Shown piece after piece: positions 45,708 to 54,823 of a DNA stretch of 64,000 nucleotides (the stretch's first letter is position 1; each line of letters begins with the position of its first letter). Origin of the DNA: Phycisphaerales bacterium (GTDB lineage: Bacteria > Planctomycetota > Phycisphaerae > Phycisphaerales > UBA1924); NCBI GenBank assembly GCA_020427395.1, contig JAGQON010000019.1, positions 1-64,000 on the forward strand, written 5' to 3'. The notes beneath the pieces were generated by a model. That model made no database searches and was not told where the DNA came from. It was given only the letters and a program-made list of their open reading frames with translations. The translations under genes and the position numbers were made by a program.

Positions 45708-45713
45708 ATTCTA
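45708..45713 (-). promoter_or_regulatory. Possible -10 element of the hpf-ptsN-ptsH operon
   Basis: On the minus strand TAGAAT at 45713-45708 stands about 70 bases upstream of the hpf ATG. No convincing -35 is present, so this is tentative. Confidence 0.35.
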
Positions 45714-45818
45714 GCGTAAAGCGGGCTGGGTTTGCATCGACAATCCGATCGTTCGTGGATGCGGGTTTCATACGCCCCTGGGCGGTCTGGCGGGGTCGAT
45801 CCACATACACTCGCACTC

Positions 45819-47555
45819 ATGTCTGCACGAACCACGAGGATGCTGATCCAGTACGGGCTTATGGGGCTGATGCTCCTTGTGCTCGGCGTCTTTCTGCTCT
45901 ACCCGATCGCGTTGACCGTGCGGGGGGGCTTTGCCACCGACCCGGCGACGGGCGAGGGGTGGACGCTGGACCACCTGCGGCTCGTCTTTGCCGACCCCAA
46001 CCTGATGGGCGGGATCGTCAACGCGTTCAAGATTGCTTGCGCGACGACCACCCTGTGCATCATCATCTCGCTGCCGCTGGCGGTGCTCAGCGCCCGTTAT
46101 ACCTTCCCGGGCAAGAAAATTCTCAACGCGTCGATCCTGGTGCCGCTCATCCTGCCGCCCTTCGTCGGCGCGATCGGTATCCGGGCGCTGCTGGGTCGTG
46201 AGGGCGCCCTCAACGCGTTGCTGGGTACGGAGTGGGACATCCTCGGGCAAGGCAAGTTCTGGGGGGTTGTGGCGGTCATGGCGCTGCACCTCTACCCCAT
46301 CATCTATCTGAACGCGACGGCCTCGCTGGCGAACCTCGACCCGGCGCTCGACGAGAGCGCCGAGAACCTGGGAGCAGGCGGCTGGCGGCGGTTCTTCAAG
46401 ATCACCCTGCCGCTGATCCGCCCGGGCCTCTTTGCCGGGGCAACGATCGTGTTCATCTGGAGCTTTACCGAACTGGGCACGCCGCTCATGTTCGATTACT
46501 ACCAGGTGACGAGCGTGCAGATCTTCTACGGGCTCAAGGAAGTCCAGAACAGCGCCGAGCCCTACGCGCTCACGCTGGTGCTGCTCTTCTCTGCGGTGAT
46601 GTTCTACCTGCTGGGCAAGATCGTGTTCGGGCGGAAGGGCTACGCGATGTACTCCAAAGCCTCGCGGGCGGGCGGAGAGATCTCGCTCTCCCGGTTCTGG
46701 GGCTGGATGGCGTCGATCGGGTTCCTCGCGGTGGTGCTGCTGGCGATCATGCCGCACATTGGTGTGGTGCTGACCAGCATCGCCGAGCCGGGCTCGTGGT
46801 ATGCGAGCGTGCTGCCTCATGAGGTCACGCTCGATCACTTCAACGAGGCGCTGACGGCGGGCGAATCGTTCAACTCGATCAAAAACTCGCTGATCCTGTC
46901 GCTGATCGCGATGGTGCTCAATATGACCTTCGGCGTGCTGATCGGCTACCTGATCGTGCGGACCACGATCAAGGGACGATCGCTGCTCGATGCCCTGTGC
47001 ATGCTTCCGCTGGCGGTGCCGGGGCTGGTGATGGCCTTCGGCTATGTGGCCATGACGCTCCGCTGGCCCTTTGGCAGCGGTGGCCCGCTGGAGGGCACCT
47101 GGCTGAACCTGGAAGTCTTTGGCGAGAACCCCAACCCGTTCCCGCTGCTGATCATCGCCTACGCCATCCGGCGACTTCCCTACATTGTGCGTTCGACGGT
47201 GTCGGGACTGGAGCAGACCTCGGGCGAGCTCGAGGAGGCGGCCGTGAACCTGGGGGCGACCCGTGTGGCGGCGGTCCGCAAGGTGATCGTGCCGCTGATT
47301 ATGGCGAACCTGATCGCGGGCGGGCTGCTGGTGTTCAGTTTCTCGATGCTGGAGGTGTCGGACTCGCTGATCCTGGCGCAGCGGAGCGACCACTTCCCGA
47401 TCACCAAGATGATCTTTGAGTTCACCAACCGTCTGGGCGATGGCATCTATATCGCCAGCGCGATGGGCGTCTGGGGTATGACCCTGCTCACAATCACGCT
47501 GTTCGGCGCATCGCTGATGCTGGGCAAGAAGCTGGGCTCGATCTTCCGCGTCTGA
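45819..47555 (+). CDS. ABC transporter permease with two fused transmembrane domains (iron/thiamine type)
   Basis: This 578-residue protein has ~12 membrane helices and two copies of the permease EAA loop: LDESAENLGAGGWRRFFKIT near residue 180 and LEEAAVNLGATRVAAVRKVI near residue 475. Two fused BPD_transp_1 domains are typical of ferric-iron (FbpB) or thiamine (ThiP) importers. ATG 45819 begins MSARTTRMLIQYGL. Neither an ATP-binding subunit nor a periplasmic binding protein is adjacent downstream, so the partners lie upstream of nothing visible here or elsewhere in the genome. The substrate is undetermined. Confidence 0.9.
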   Translation: MSARTTRMLIQYGLMGLMLLVLGVFLLYPIALTVRGGFATDPATGEGWTLDHLRLVFADPNLMGGIVNAFKIACATTTLCIIISLPLAVLSARYTFPGKKILNASILVPLILPPFVGAIGIRALLGREGALNALLGTEWDILGQGKFWGVVAVMALHLYPIIYLNATASLANLDPALDESAENLGAGGWRRFFKITLPLIRPGLFAGATIVFIWSFTELGTPLMFDYYQVTSVQIFYGLKEVQNSAEPYALTLVLLFSAVMFYLLGKIVFGRKGYAMYSKASRAGGEISLSRFWGWMASIGFLAVVLLAIMPHIGVVLTSIAEPGSWYASVLPHEVTLDHFNEALTAGESFNSIKNSLILSLIAMVLNMTFGVLIGYLIVRTTIKGRSLLDALCMLPLAVPGLVMAFGYVAMTLRWPFGSGGPLEGTWLNLEVFGENPNPFPLLIIAYAIRRLPYIVRSTVSGLEQTSGELEEAAVNLGATRVAAVRKVIVPLIMANLIAGGLLVFSFSMLEVSDSLILAQRSDHFPITKMIFEFTNRLGDGIYIASAMGVWGMTLLTITLFGASLMLGKKLGSIFRV

Positions 47556-47581
47556 TCGCGGTGTGCTACATTGGGGCTTCG

Positions 47582-48145
47582 ATGCGGATCCGACTGATGC
47601 ACAGCGACGACTGCCCGCACATCGCGGCGGTGCTTAACCACGCCATCGCGCATGGCGTGGCGCATTTCGGCACCACCACGACCGACGCCGACGAGGTGCT
47701 TGGCGACTGGCAGGGCACCCGCGAGCACATGCCGTGGCTGGTGGCGCAGGGCGAAGACGGCACATTCCTCGGCTTTGCCAAGGCATCCAAGTGGAAGGTG
47801 CGTCAGGCGTACGACTGGAGCGTCGAGTCGGGCATCTATATCAGCGATCACGCCCAGGGGCAGGGCGTGGGGCGAGCACTGTATCACATGCTCTTCATGC
47901 TGCTGGCGGCCCAGGGCTACCGGATCGTGCTCGCGGGCGTGACGGTCCCCAACCCGGCGAGCGAACGATTGCACGAGTCGTGCGGGTTTACACGCGTGGG
48001 CGACATCGCACCGGCGGGATACAAGCTCGGGCGATGGGTCAGCGTGCGGATCTACCAGAAGCATCTGGGCGCTTTTACCGAGCCACCCCGGATCCGCCGC
48101 GTCGAGGATGTCTGGCGCGAACTTGAGGAGCACGCACAAGCATGA
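47582..48145 (+). CDS. GNAT-family N-acetyltransferase (phosphinothricin-acetyltransferase-like)
   Basis: This 187-residue protein has the acetyl-CoA loop DHAQGQGVGRALYHML (motif A), preceded by SVESGIYIS and followed by GVTVPNPASERLHESCGFTRVG. The layout and N-terminus (MRIRLMHSDDCPHIAAVLNHAI) match the Pat/Bar branch of GNAT enzymes, which acetylate amino groups of small amino-acid-like molecules. The true substrate is unknown. ATG 47582 is 27 bases past the permease stop. The stop overlaps the next ATG (ATGA). Confidence 0.85.
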   Translation: MRIRLMHSDDCPHIAAVLNHAIAHGVAHFGTTTTDADEVLGDWQGTREHMPWLVAQGEDGTFLGFAKASKWKVRQAYDWSVESGIYISDHAQGQGVGRALYHMLFMLLAAQGYRIVLAGVTVPNPASERLHESCGFTRVGDIAPAGYKLGRWVSVRIYQKHLGAFTEPPRIRRVEDVWRELEEHAQA

Positions 48146-48768
48146 ACGATCAGCAGCACCACGATGAGACCCTGGCACGGGCGAGGACGCTGCTGCGCAT
48201 GCACAGCGAGGGCACCCTGCTGTGCGACGCGAGCCCCACGCAGGCACGATACATCATCGACCCGAGCGCCGGCTCGCTGGTGATGTGCATCTCTCTCGAC
48301 ATGCTGGGATCAGACGACTGCGTGCTGGCGATCCCGGAAGACCGGTTCGACAGCCCGATCCGCGTGACGGTGGCGCTGCAGGAGGTACCCGAGAGCATCG
48401 TGACCGATCGCTACCTCGCCTACCACCAGCAGCAGGAGCGTCCGATGTGGGTCGAGGCGAGGATCCTGTTCGCCAAGGTCGACTCCGGTGGCGTCGCGGA
48501 CGGCGATGCGCTCATGACTCCCAATCCGCTGTGCGACGCCATCGGGAGGATGTGCAAGCAGCTCAACAGCAATCAGGACGCGCTCCGCGAGGTCTGCGAG
48601 CTGCTGGCGCGGGTGCGGATCGAGCACCCGGTGGCAGTCGGCGTGGACGATGAGGGCTTCGATGTCCGTGCTGAGTTCGGCGTTGTGCGAGTTCCCTGGC
48701 CCGGCCCGGTTCATGATGAGGACGAGTGCTCGCGGGTCATCGAGTCGCTGATCGGCGGTGCGCTGTGA
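48142..48768 (+). CDS. Cytosolic protein of unknown function, possibly split-barrel-like
   Basis: This 208-residue protein starts ATGA-overlapped with the acetyltransferase and ends GTGA-overlapped with the amidohydrolase. The N-terminal helix (HHDETLARARTLLRMHSEGTLL) is followed by a beta-rich part (ARYIIDPSAGSLVMCISLDML, VTVALQEVPESI, RPMWVEARILFAKV). This is faintly like FMN-binding split barrels, but no cofactor motif is decisive. The second half is helical with VCELLARVRIEHPVAVGVDDEGFDVR. I assign no function. Confidence 0.7.
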   Translation: MNDQQHHDETLARARTLLRMHSEGTLLCDASPTQARYIIDPSAGSLVMCISLDMLGSDDCVLAIPEDRFDSPIRVTVALQEVPESIVTDRYLAYHQQQERPMWVEARILFAKVDSGGVADGDALMTPNPLCDAIGRMCKQLNSNQDALREVCELLARVRIEHPVAVGVDDEGFDVRAEFGVVRVPWPGPVHDEDECSRVIESLIGGAL

Positions 48769-50021
48769 AGCGCGTGCTGCGCGAGGCCCACGCGCACATC
48801 TTCCAGCTTGGGCGATCGCTCTCGATGCTCGAGCTCGGCGGATGCGGCAGCGCCGAGCAGATGCTCGATGCCATCGCGGATCGGGCCAAGACACTCGGCG
48901 AGGATGAATGGCTGCTCGCGCAGGGCGCACGCCCGCAGGGCTGGGACAACCCAAGCTGGCCTGGGCGAGCGCAGCTCGATCAAGCCGGCGGCGGTCGACC
49001 GGTCGTCGCGTGGTGCTTTGATTATCACGCGATGGTTGCGTCGAGTTCGGCGCTAACGCACGCGAGGATCGATGCCAGCACCACCATCGAATCGGGCGTT
49101 GTCGAGCTTGATGAAGCCGGCGAACCCAGCGGACTGCTGCTTGAGCACGCGGCCTTGCGGATGTGGAACAGCGTACCCGAGCCCGACGATGCACAGCGGC
49201 GCGAGCTGGTGCTCGCGGCCTGCCGGCACCTGATCGGGCTTGGCTTCAGCGAGGTGCATGATCTCAAGGCCCAGCCGTGGCTGGGGACTGTGCTCAGCGA
49301 GCTGCTCGCCGCGGGCGAGATCGATATGCGCTTCGAGCTCTTCCCGCTGGTGCCCGATCTCAAGGCGAGCATCGAGGCGCAACGGGCGGGCTTTGATGAG
49401 CGTGTGCGGATCGCGGGTGGTAAGTGCTTCGTGGATGGCACGCTCAATTCGCGCACGGCCTGGATGCTCCACCCCTATGCCGACGGGCGGCCTGAGCATC
49501 CCAGCGGTGTCGCCATGATGACCACCAAGCAGATCGACAATGCCCTGCTGGCGTGCAAGGAGCACGGGTTGCCGCTGGCGTCGCACGCGATCGGCGACGC
49601 GGCCGTTCGAGCGGTGCTCGACGCGATCGAGCGAAACGGCTGCGAGCGCACCCGTTGCCGCATCGAGCACGCCGAGCTGATCGACGCGGCCGACCTTCGG
49701 CGGTTTGTTGAGCTCGGTGTGATCGCTTCGCTGCAGCCGTGTCACCTGCTTGCGGACATGGAAGCCCTCCGCCGGGCCGTGCCCGATCGCCTCGATCGGG
49801 TGCTGCCGATCCGATCGCTGCTCAAGTCCGGGCTCGCGCCGGGCGTTGATCTTCTGTTCGGTTCTGATGTCCCAATCGTTCGAGCCGATGCCGAGGATTC
49901 CATCCAGGCGGCGATCCACCGGCGACGGGCGGGGATGAGCGAGTCGGAATCGATCAATCCGGGCGAGGCGATCGATGAGGAAACCGCGTGGGCGTGCTTC
50001 GCCCCGGGAAGTGAATCCTAG
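48765..50021 (+). CDS. Amidohydrolase family 3 (YtcJ-like) without the N-terminal beta-sandwich
   Basis: This 418-residue metal-dependent hydrolase begins almost at the first metal-binding strand: VKRVLREAHAHIFQLGRS contains His-Ala-His. Most YtcJ-like enzymes have ~70 residues of beta-sandwich before this. Further landmarks are LGFSEVHDLKAQPW, FVDGTLNSRTAWMLHPYAD, LASHAIGDAAVRAVLDAIE, RIEHAEL and DLLFGSDVPIVRAD, giving the His and Asp metal ligands. The GTG start overlaps the previous stop; an ATG further upstream in frame lies inside that gene. The substrate is unknown. Confidence 0.85.
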   Translation: MKRVLREAHAHIFQLGRSLSMLELGGCGSAEQMLDAIADRAKTLGEDEWLLAQGARPQGWDNPSWPGRAQLDQAGGGRPVVAWCFDYHAMVASSSALTHARIDASTTIESGVVELDEAGEPSGLLLEHAALRMWNSVPEPDDAQRRELVLAACRHLIGLGFSEVHDLKAQPWLGTVLSELLAAGEIDMRFELFPLVPDLKASIEAQRAGFDERVRIAGGKCFVDGTLNSRTAWMLHPYADGRPEHPSGVAMMTTKQIDNALLACKEHGLPLASHAIGDAAVRAVLDAIERNGCERTRCRIEHAELIDAADLRRFVELGVIASLQPCHLLADMEALRRAVPDRLDRVLPIRSLLKSGLAPGVDLLFGSDVPIVRADAEDSIQAAIHRRRAGMSESESINPGEAIDEETAWACFAPGSES

Positions 50022-50117
50022 ATTTCTCATCCGTTTTCGTGGCCTGCCCACAAAGGTGTGTTATCTAAAGGATGGCCAGTTATCGGCCGCACACACACCA
50101 CTTTGAGGGAGGACCAT

Positions 50118-50630
50118 ATGAATCACATCAACGCCGTTGTGGCGACATGCGCTCTGATTTCGCTGACGGGCAGCGTTCATGCTCGGACAATCGTTGAGGA
50201 TTTCCTCGATGGCATGGGCGGGGCCGCGTATGACGCGGAGCTGGATTACGCGTTCAACACCGGCGATTTCTGGGATCTCTTCCCGGGCGAGCTGAATCTC
50301 TACCCGGCGACGGCAAACATCACCGTGAACTCGCTGGTCGCCGGCGAGTACATCGAGTCGGTCGAGGTCGTGTGGACCGATTTCTGCGGGCTCGGCTGCA
50401 CCAGTCTCGAGATCTACGGGGCCAGCAGCTCGGCAACTCAGTTCAATACCTCGGTGAGTACCCAAGAAACTTGGACCCTGAGCACGGCGGATATCGGTGA
50501 GGAGATCCTGGGCTTTTCGCTCCACTCCTTCGAGGGTCGTATTGAGCGGATCTCGGTCAACATCGTGCCCGCACCCGCCAGCGCCACGCTGCTGCTTGGC
50601 GGTCTGGTCGCGATGCGTCGTCGCCGCTGA
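50118..50630 (+). CDS. Exported PEP-CTERM-like protein
   Basis: This 170-residue secreted protein starts at ATG 50118 with a strong GAGGGAGGA site. It has a signal (MNHINAVVATCALISLTGSVHA), a beta-rich body with one close Cys pair (CGLGC) and the tail VPAPASATLLLGGLVAMRRRR, a PEP-CTERM-like sorting signal. It is not clearly homologous to the other tail-bearing proteins in the window. The function is unknown. Confidence 0.82.
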   Translation: MNHINAVVATCALISLTGSVHARTIVEDFLDGMGGAAYDAELDYAFNTGDFWDLFPGELNLYPATANITVNSLVAGEYIESVEVVWTDFCGLGCTSLEIYGASSSATQFNTSVSTQETWTLSTADIGEEILGFSLHSFEGRIERISVNIVPAPASATLLLGGLVAMRRRR

Positions 50631-50661
50631 TTTCCAGATTCTGTACGCAAGTGAACAGAGC

Positions 50662-50687
50662 AAGCCCCGTTGTCATCAACGGGGTTT
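50662..50687 (+). terminator. Terminator of the PEP-CTERM-like gene
   Basis: CCCCGTTG at 50665-50672 pairs perfectly with CAACGGGG at 50677-50684 around TCAT, followed by TTT. It sits between this stop and the convergent histidine-kinase stop at 50692. Confidence 0.75.
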
Positions 50688-50691
50688 ATGC

Positions 50692-52524
50692 TCATTGATC
50701 CTGATCGAGGGGGATGCTCAGCAGGAACTCGGCCCCGTGCCCGCGTCGGCTGACCAGTTGCAGGTCTCCACCCATTTCTCGTGCGAGCCCGCGTGAGAGT
50801 GCCAGACCAAGCCCGAGGCCCGATCGGGCGTTGCCCAGCCCGCGTCGCCCTCGCTGGAACTCGCCGAAGATGCGGGCCTGCTCGCTTGGCAGGATCCCCG
50901 GCCCGTGGTCGGCGATCAGCATCTCCAGCGTGTTGTCGCGCACCGCGACATCGAGGTGCACGCGCGTGTCGGGCTCGTCTGTTTCGTTCTCCTCGTCCGA
51001 TGGCGCTGCGTACTTGCAGGCATTCTCCACGAGGTTCATCATGATCCGCTCCACGGCGTGCGGGTCGATCGTGATGGTGCGGTCCTGCACGCTCTCCAAA
51101 TCGAGCGACGCGACGAGGTCGAGGTTGCTCTGACTTAGGCGGCGGGCGAGCGCGGGGCGGAAACGGGCGACGAGTGCGCCGGGAGACAGCGTCTGCTCGC
51201 CCGATGGCTTGCCTCTGCCCGAGCGGACACGCGTGAGGCGTGCGTACTCGAGCACATTCTCGACGATGCCCGTCAGGCGTTCGCTCTCTCGTTTGAGCGT
51301 GCTCAGGTATTCCTTGCGGACCTGCTCATCGCTGACCATGCCGTCTGCGAGCATCTGCGAGTACAGCCGGAATGTCGTGAGCGGCGTGCGGAGCTCGTGC
51401 GTCACGGCGCTGACGAAGCGCCCGCGACGCTCGGAGAGCACGATCGCGGCGCGGAGCACGATGCCCACCGCGAAGATCGTCGCGATGATGGCGATCCAGG
51501 TCACGACCAGCCCGACCTTGGCCGGCGACCATGCCCACGAGGTAATCGTGGCCATGGGCGGCGGGATCAGCGCCACTGGGATGGTGGCCATGCGGTAGGT
51601 GCTCGAGCCCTGCGTGGGCGCGGACGGCACGAGCATCGCGCCGGGGAGCACATCCTCGATCGAAGTGGTCAGGTCGGTTCGCAGCGCGTCCCAGTCGAGC
51701 TCCACGCCCTGCACAACCGGCTGCCCGTTGAGCGTGGCGCTGCGTGTGAGCAGGAGCTTGGGGCCGTCGGGAGCGTTGATCCAGCGCGGGGTGAGCGTAC
51801 CCGCAGATGAGGTCAGCGGCACGACGAGCTCGGGCGTCTCCTCCTGATGGTCCTGAATGCCGAATCCCTGCACCTGATCCGGAGACGAGCTCAGGTTCAG
51901 TTCATGCCTCACCTCATCGCTCTGGTCTTTCAGCCCGCGTTCGCTCTGCTGGGCTTCCTCCATCAGCTTGGGCTGCGCGTTCTGCACGGCCATCTGGGCG
52001 ACGCGGCTGCGGGCCTCGTAATCGGAGTCCTTCTGGCTCTGCACCTCGACGCCCATCGAAGGCTGCGCTTCACTTGCTGTCTGCGTTTTGTGCTGCGGAC
52101 GATCGGCAGTGCTTTCCCGCTCAGGCTCGATTGACACATACAGCGAAGCCAGTTCGTCCTCGACCCGCCCATCTGTCAAGTACACGCTTGCGCTTGGGAT
52201 ATTGAAATACTGCTTGGCGTAGCTGTCGTAGTTGAGTGTCTGCGTGCCAACAGAGACCTGCCCCAGCCCCGGATAGGGCGACTGCTCGAGCAGCTCGTAC
52301 GCCGTGGTCGGGCGCGACGCCTCCACCGCGAGCAGTGGGGCCACCGTAGAATCCAGACGCCAAAGGGCACGCCGGATGGTCTCCTGACGATCGGCGCTGA
52401 TGCGGGATCTCACCTCGCTCCGCTCCAACGCGACGACCTGCACGCTCACCCACGCGAGCGCGCCCAGTGCCAGCGCGACGCTGCACCAGAAGATGACCCA
52501 GGTCATGACACGGCGGGTATTCAC
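50692..52524 (-). CDS. Sensor histidine kinase
   Basis: This 610-residue membrane kinase has the first helix at ~7-30, a large periplasmic region to ~330 with a Gln/Glu-rich stretch (KTQTASEAQ...KLMEEAQQSERGLKDQSDEVRHE), and the second helix at ~335-360. The H-box FVSAVTHELRTPLTTF has its phospho-His near residue 377. The N-box MMNLVENACKYA is near 505 and G-boxes DHGPGI and GLGLGLALSRGLA follow. It starts GTG overlapping the stop of the response regulator (GTGA), so the pair is co-translated. The signal is unknown. Confidence 0.92.
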   Translation of the reverse strand: MNTRRVMTWVIFWCSVALALGALAWVSVQVVALERSEVRSRISADRQETIRRALWRLDSTVAPLLAVEASRPTTAYELLEQSPYPGLGQVSVGTQTLNYDSYAKQYFNIPSASVYLTDGRVEDELASLYVSIEPERESTADRPQHKTQTASEAQPSMGVEVQSQKDSDYEARSRVAQMAVQNAQPKLMEEAQQSERGLKDQSDEVRHELNLSSSPDQVQGFGIQDHQEETPELVVPLTSSAGTLTPRWINAPDGPKLLLTRSATLNGQPVVQGVELDWDALRTDLTTSIEDVLPGAMLVPSAPTQGSSTYRMATIPVALIPPPMATITSWAWSPAKVGLVVTWIAIIATIFAVGIVLRAAIVLSERRGRFVSAVTHELRTPLTTFRLYSQMLADGMVSDEQVRKEYLSTLKRESERLTGIVENVLEYARLTRVRSGRGKPSGEQTLSPGALVARFRPALARRLSQSNLDLVASLDLESVQDRTITIDPHAVERIMMNLVENACKYAAPSDEENETDEPDTRVHLDVAVRDNTLEMLIADHGPGILPSEQARIFGEFQRGRRGLGNARSGLGLGLALSRGLAREMGGDLQLVSRRGHGAEFLLSIPLDQDQ

Positions 52525-53240
52525 GCGGCCCCCTCGCCGGGCTCGTCGGGGTTGGCGAGCATGTAGCCCTTGCCGCGCACCGTTTTGATGACCTTCGGAT
52601 CGCCCGGCTCGTCGTCGAGCGATTCGCGCAGGCGGGCGATGGTCATATCGACGGTGCGGGTGTGCGTGCCGCGCGGGTCCAGCCCCCACACGGTCTGCAG
52701 CAGCTCCTCGCGGGAGATCGCGCGTCCGGGGTTGGCGCAGAGGAACTTGAGCACCTCGTGCTCGCGTTCGGTGAGCGATCGGCGCACGCCGCCGGGCAGC
52801 ACGACCTCGCGGCGCTCGAAGTCGATCTCGCGCCCGGCGATCGTTATCGCCCGCTGCCCGCTGGGGCGGCCCGGCGAGCGGCGCAGCACCGCCTCGATGC
52901 GGGCGATGAGCTCGTCGATGCTGAAGGGCTTGACGATGTAGTCGTCCGCGCCCAGCTTGAGGCCCTTGACGCGGTCATACTCCTCGCCGCGTGCGGTAAG
53001 GAAGATGACCGGCTGGGCGGGCTTGGCGCGGCGCAGGCGCGAGAGCACCTCGAGCCCGTCCATCTTGGGCATCATGATGTCCAGCAGCACCAGATCGGCG
53101 TCGGTGCTCAGGATCAGCTCCAGCCCGGCCGCGCCGTCGGGCGCGTCGTGGACGGTGTATCCCGAATACGACAGCGCGTCGGCGAGACCCCGCCGGATCG
53201 CGCTGTCGTCTTCAACAAGGCAGATCACTCCGAGCGACAT
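52521..53240 (-). CDS. OmpR-family response regulator
   Basis: This 239-residue regulator has a receiver domain with the acidic pocket LVEDDSA, phospho-acceptor Asp in LVLLDIMMPKMDGLEVL, Thr in IFLTARG and Lys in DDYIVKPF. The C-terminal winged helix follows (LTEREHEVLKFLCANPGRAISREELL, HTRTVDMTIARLRESL, IKTVRGKGYML). It is the partner of the kinase encoded just downstream. It follows the DUF4139-like gene by nine bases, so all are probably one transcript. Confidence 0.95.
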   Translation of the reverse strand: MSLGVICLVEDDSAIRRGLADALSYSGYTVHDAPDGAAGLELILSTDADLVLLDIMMPKMDGLEVLSRLRRAKPAQPVIFLTARGEEYDRVKGLKLGADDYIVKPFSIDELIARIEAVLRRSPGRPSGQRAITIAGREIDFERREVVLPGGVRRSLTEREHEVLKFLCANPGRAISREELLQTVWGLDPRGTHTRTVDMTIARLRESLDDEPGDPKVIKTVRGKGYMLANPDEPGEGAA

Positions 53241-53249
53241 GCGCCTCCC

Positions 53250-54761
53250 TTACCAGCTATAGAACACGGTGTAGGTCATCACGACCTCGCCCTCGGGGTC
53301 GACCGTGACGGGGACATGCATGGTGCGCGAATCGAGCATCTCGTGATCGTGCGAGATCTTCTCGATCTTGGCGTTGCTCCAGCGGTACATGTGCTCCTGG
53401 ATATGCACCTCGACGGCGTCCTCCTTCTGGTTGCGGATCTTGACCTCGATGGTCTCCCGCATCCAGCGCGGCCCGCGCTCGAAGCTCACCTGCCGGCGCT
53501 CGCCCACGACATCGAAGGCGTTGCCCAGCATGATCGAGACCTTCTCGTTGCGGGGGGTGTGGTCGATGACATCCTCGCCGACGAACTCGAACGAGCCGTC
53601 CGCGTCATCGAGCTGGCTCACGCGAATGCGCCCGCTGGGCAGCGGCATGCCAAGCCCGTCCTTTTCCTTATTCTCAAACTGCAGGAAGACCTGCACCTTG
53701 GTATCGCCCTCGAGCCCGAACTGCTCGCCCTCCTGACGACCGCCGTAGTACATGTACTGCTGCGTGCCGTCGAAGAGGAACCGCTTCTTCACGGGCACAT
53801 CGGTCGCCTGATCGAAGAGTTCGAGCTGCTTGGTCGAACGATCGGGGATGGTGGTCGGGCGGCCGAGGGTGTAGAGGTGGTACTCGAAGAATGATTTTTC
53901 TTCGAAACCCTTTTCCATCCGAGAGTCGGCCATCGCGTAGACCTCTCGCCCACCGCTGAACGGCGACTGCCCGCCCGTGGGCGCACGGTTCACATCGCCC
54001 GCGACGAGCTTGAGGTTCGCATCCTCATAGCTGCCGCCGGACTGATTCAGGATCGAGACCCACGCGTTCAGGTCGACCGTGCCCTCGTTGGGGTTGCGCC
54101 CCTCCTCGTAGATTAGGTTGTAGTCGGCCCACCAGGTGATGCCCTTGGTCTCGTAGCTGATCCGGGTGTCCTGCTCGCCGCCGCGATCGGAGCTGATCAT
54201 CCAGTTGAGCGTCGGGCGGGTGATGAGCCCGTCGGCCACGGCCGGGAACTTCACCCCGTCGTAGCCCTGCACGAACTGGATCGCGCCGTCGTTGCCCTGG
54301 ATCAGCATGCCACCGCCCGAGACGGACATGAGGGTGACCTCCTGGCCGTCCCAGACGATCTGCTTGTCGATGTAACGCTCGAGCATCTTGTCCATGCTCA
54401 GCAGGTCGAAGCGGTAGTCCTGCTCGAGCACGCTGGTTCCATCGGGGTTGGTGAGCGATTCGAAGTGGACGGTCGTCGGGTCAAGCAGCGCGGCCACGCC
54501 CTGGAAGTTGAGCTCGGAGACTCCGCGTTCGATCTGCAGCGTGCGTTCCTGCTTGATGATGGCGTAGCCGGGGATCTGGTTGTAGCGGCTGTAGCCCATG
54601 CTGCCGCTGCCGGGCACGGGGCGGTAGAGATCGGGGTTGATGGCGCCGGGGGTGGCGGTGGAGTAGATCGTCAGCGCGACATCGTCGCCCATAGCGCTGC
54701 CCGCGAGCATGGCCAGGGTGGAGACCGCGGCTGCGCGGAGCTTTGGGGAGTTGAACATCAT
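53250..54761 (-). CDS. Exported DUF4139-like protein
   Basis: This ~503-residue secreted protein has a signal (MMFNSPKLRAAAVSTLAMLAGSAMG) and an AAAGGA site before the ATG at 54761. The body is beta-rich and matches the general DUF4139 pattern: an N-terminal domain with LTIYSTATPGAIN, IIKQERTLQIERGVSELNFQG and DPTTVHFESL, then the C-terminal domain with ELFDQATDVPVKKRFLFDG, GNAFDVVGERRQVSFERG and ETIEVKIRNQKEDAVEVHI. Members are widespread but functionally undefined. It sits between the VIT/vWA gene and the two-component pair. Confidence 0.85.
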   Translation of the reverse strand: MMFNSPKLRAAAVSTLAMLAGSAMGDDVALTIYSTATPGAINPDLYRPVPGSGSMGYSRYNQIPGYAIIKQERTLQIERGVSELNFQGVAALLDPTTVHFESLTNPDGTSVLEQDYRFDLLSMDKMLERYIDKQIVWDGQEVTLMSVSGGGMLIQGNDGAIQFVQGYDGVKFPAVADGLITRPTLNWMISSDRGGEQDTRISYETKGITWWADYNLIYEEGRNPNEGTVDLNAWVSILNQSGGSYEDANLKLVAGDVNRAPTGGQSPFSGGREVYAMADSRMEKGFEEKSFFEYHLYTLGRPTTIPDRSTKQLELFDQATDVPVKKRFLFDGTQQYMYYGGRQEGEQFGLEGDTKVQVFLQFENKEKDGLGMPLPSGRIRVSQLDDADGSFEFVGEDVIDHTPRNEKVSIMLGNAFDVVGERRQVSFERGPRWMRETIEVKIRNQKEDAVEVHIQEHMYRWSNAKIEKISHDHEMLDSRTMHVPVTVDPEGEVVMTYTVFYSW

Positions 54762-54823
54762 GTGGGGAATCCTTTCGTAACGGTTCGTGGGTTCACGATT
54801 GCCCCTCTGTGGGTCTATCGGCA

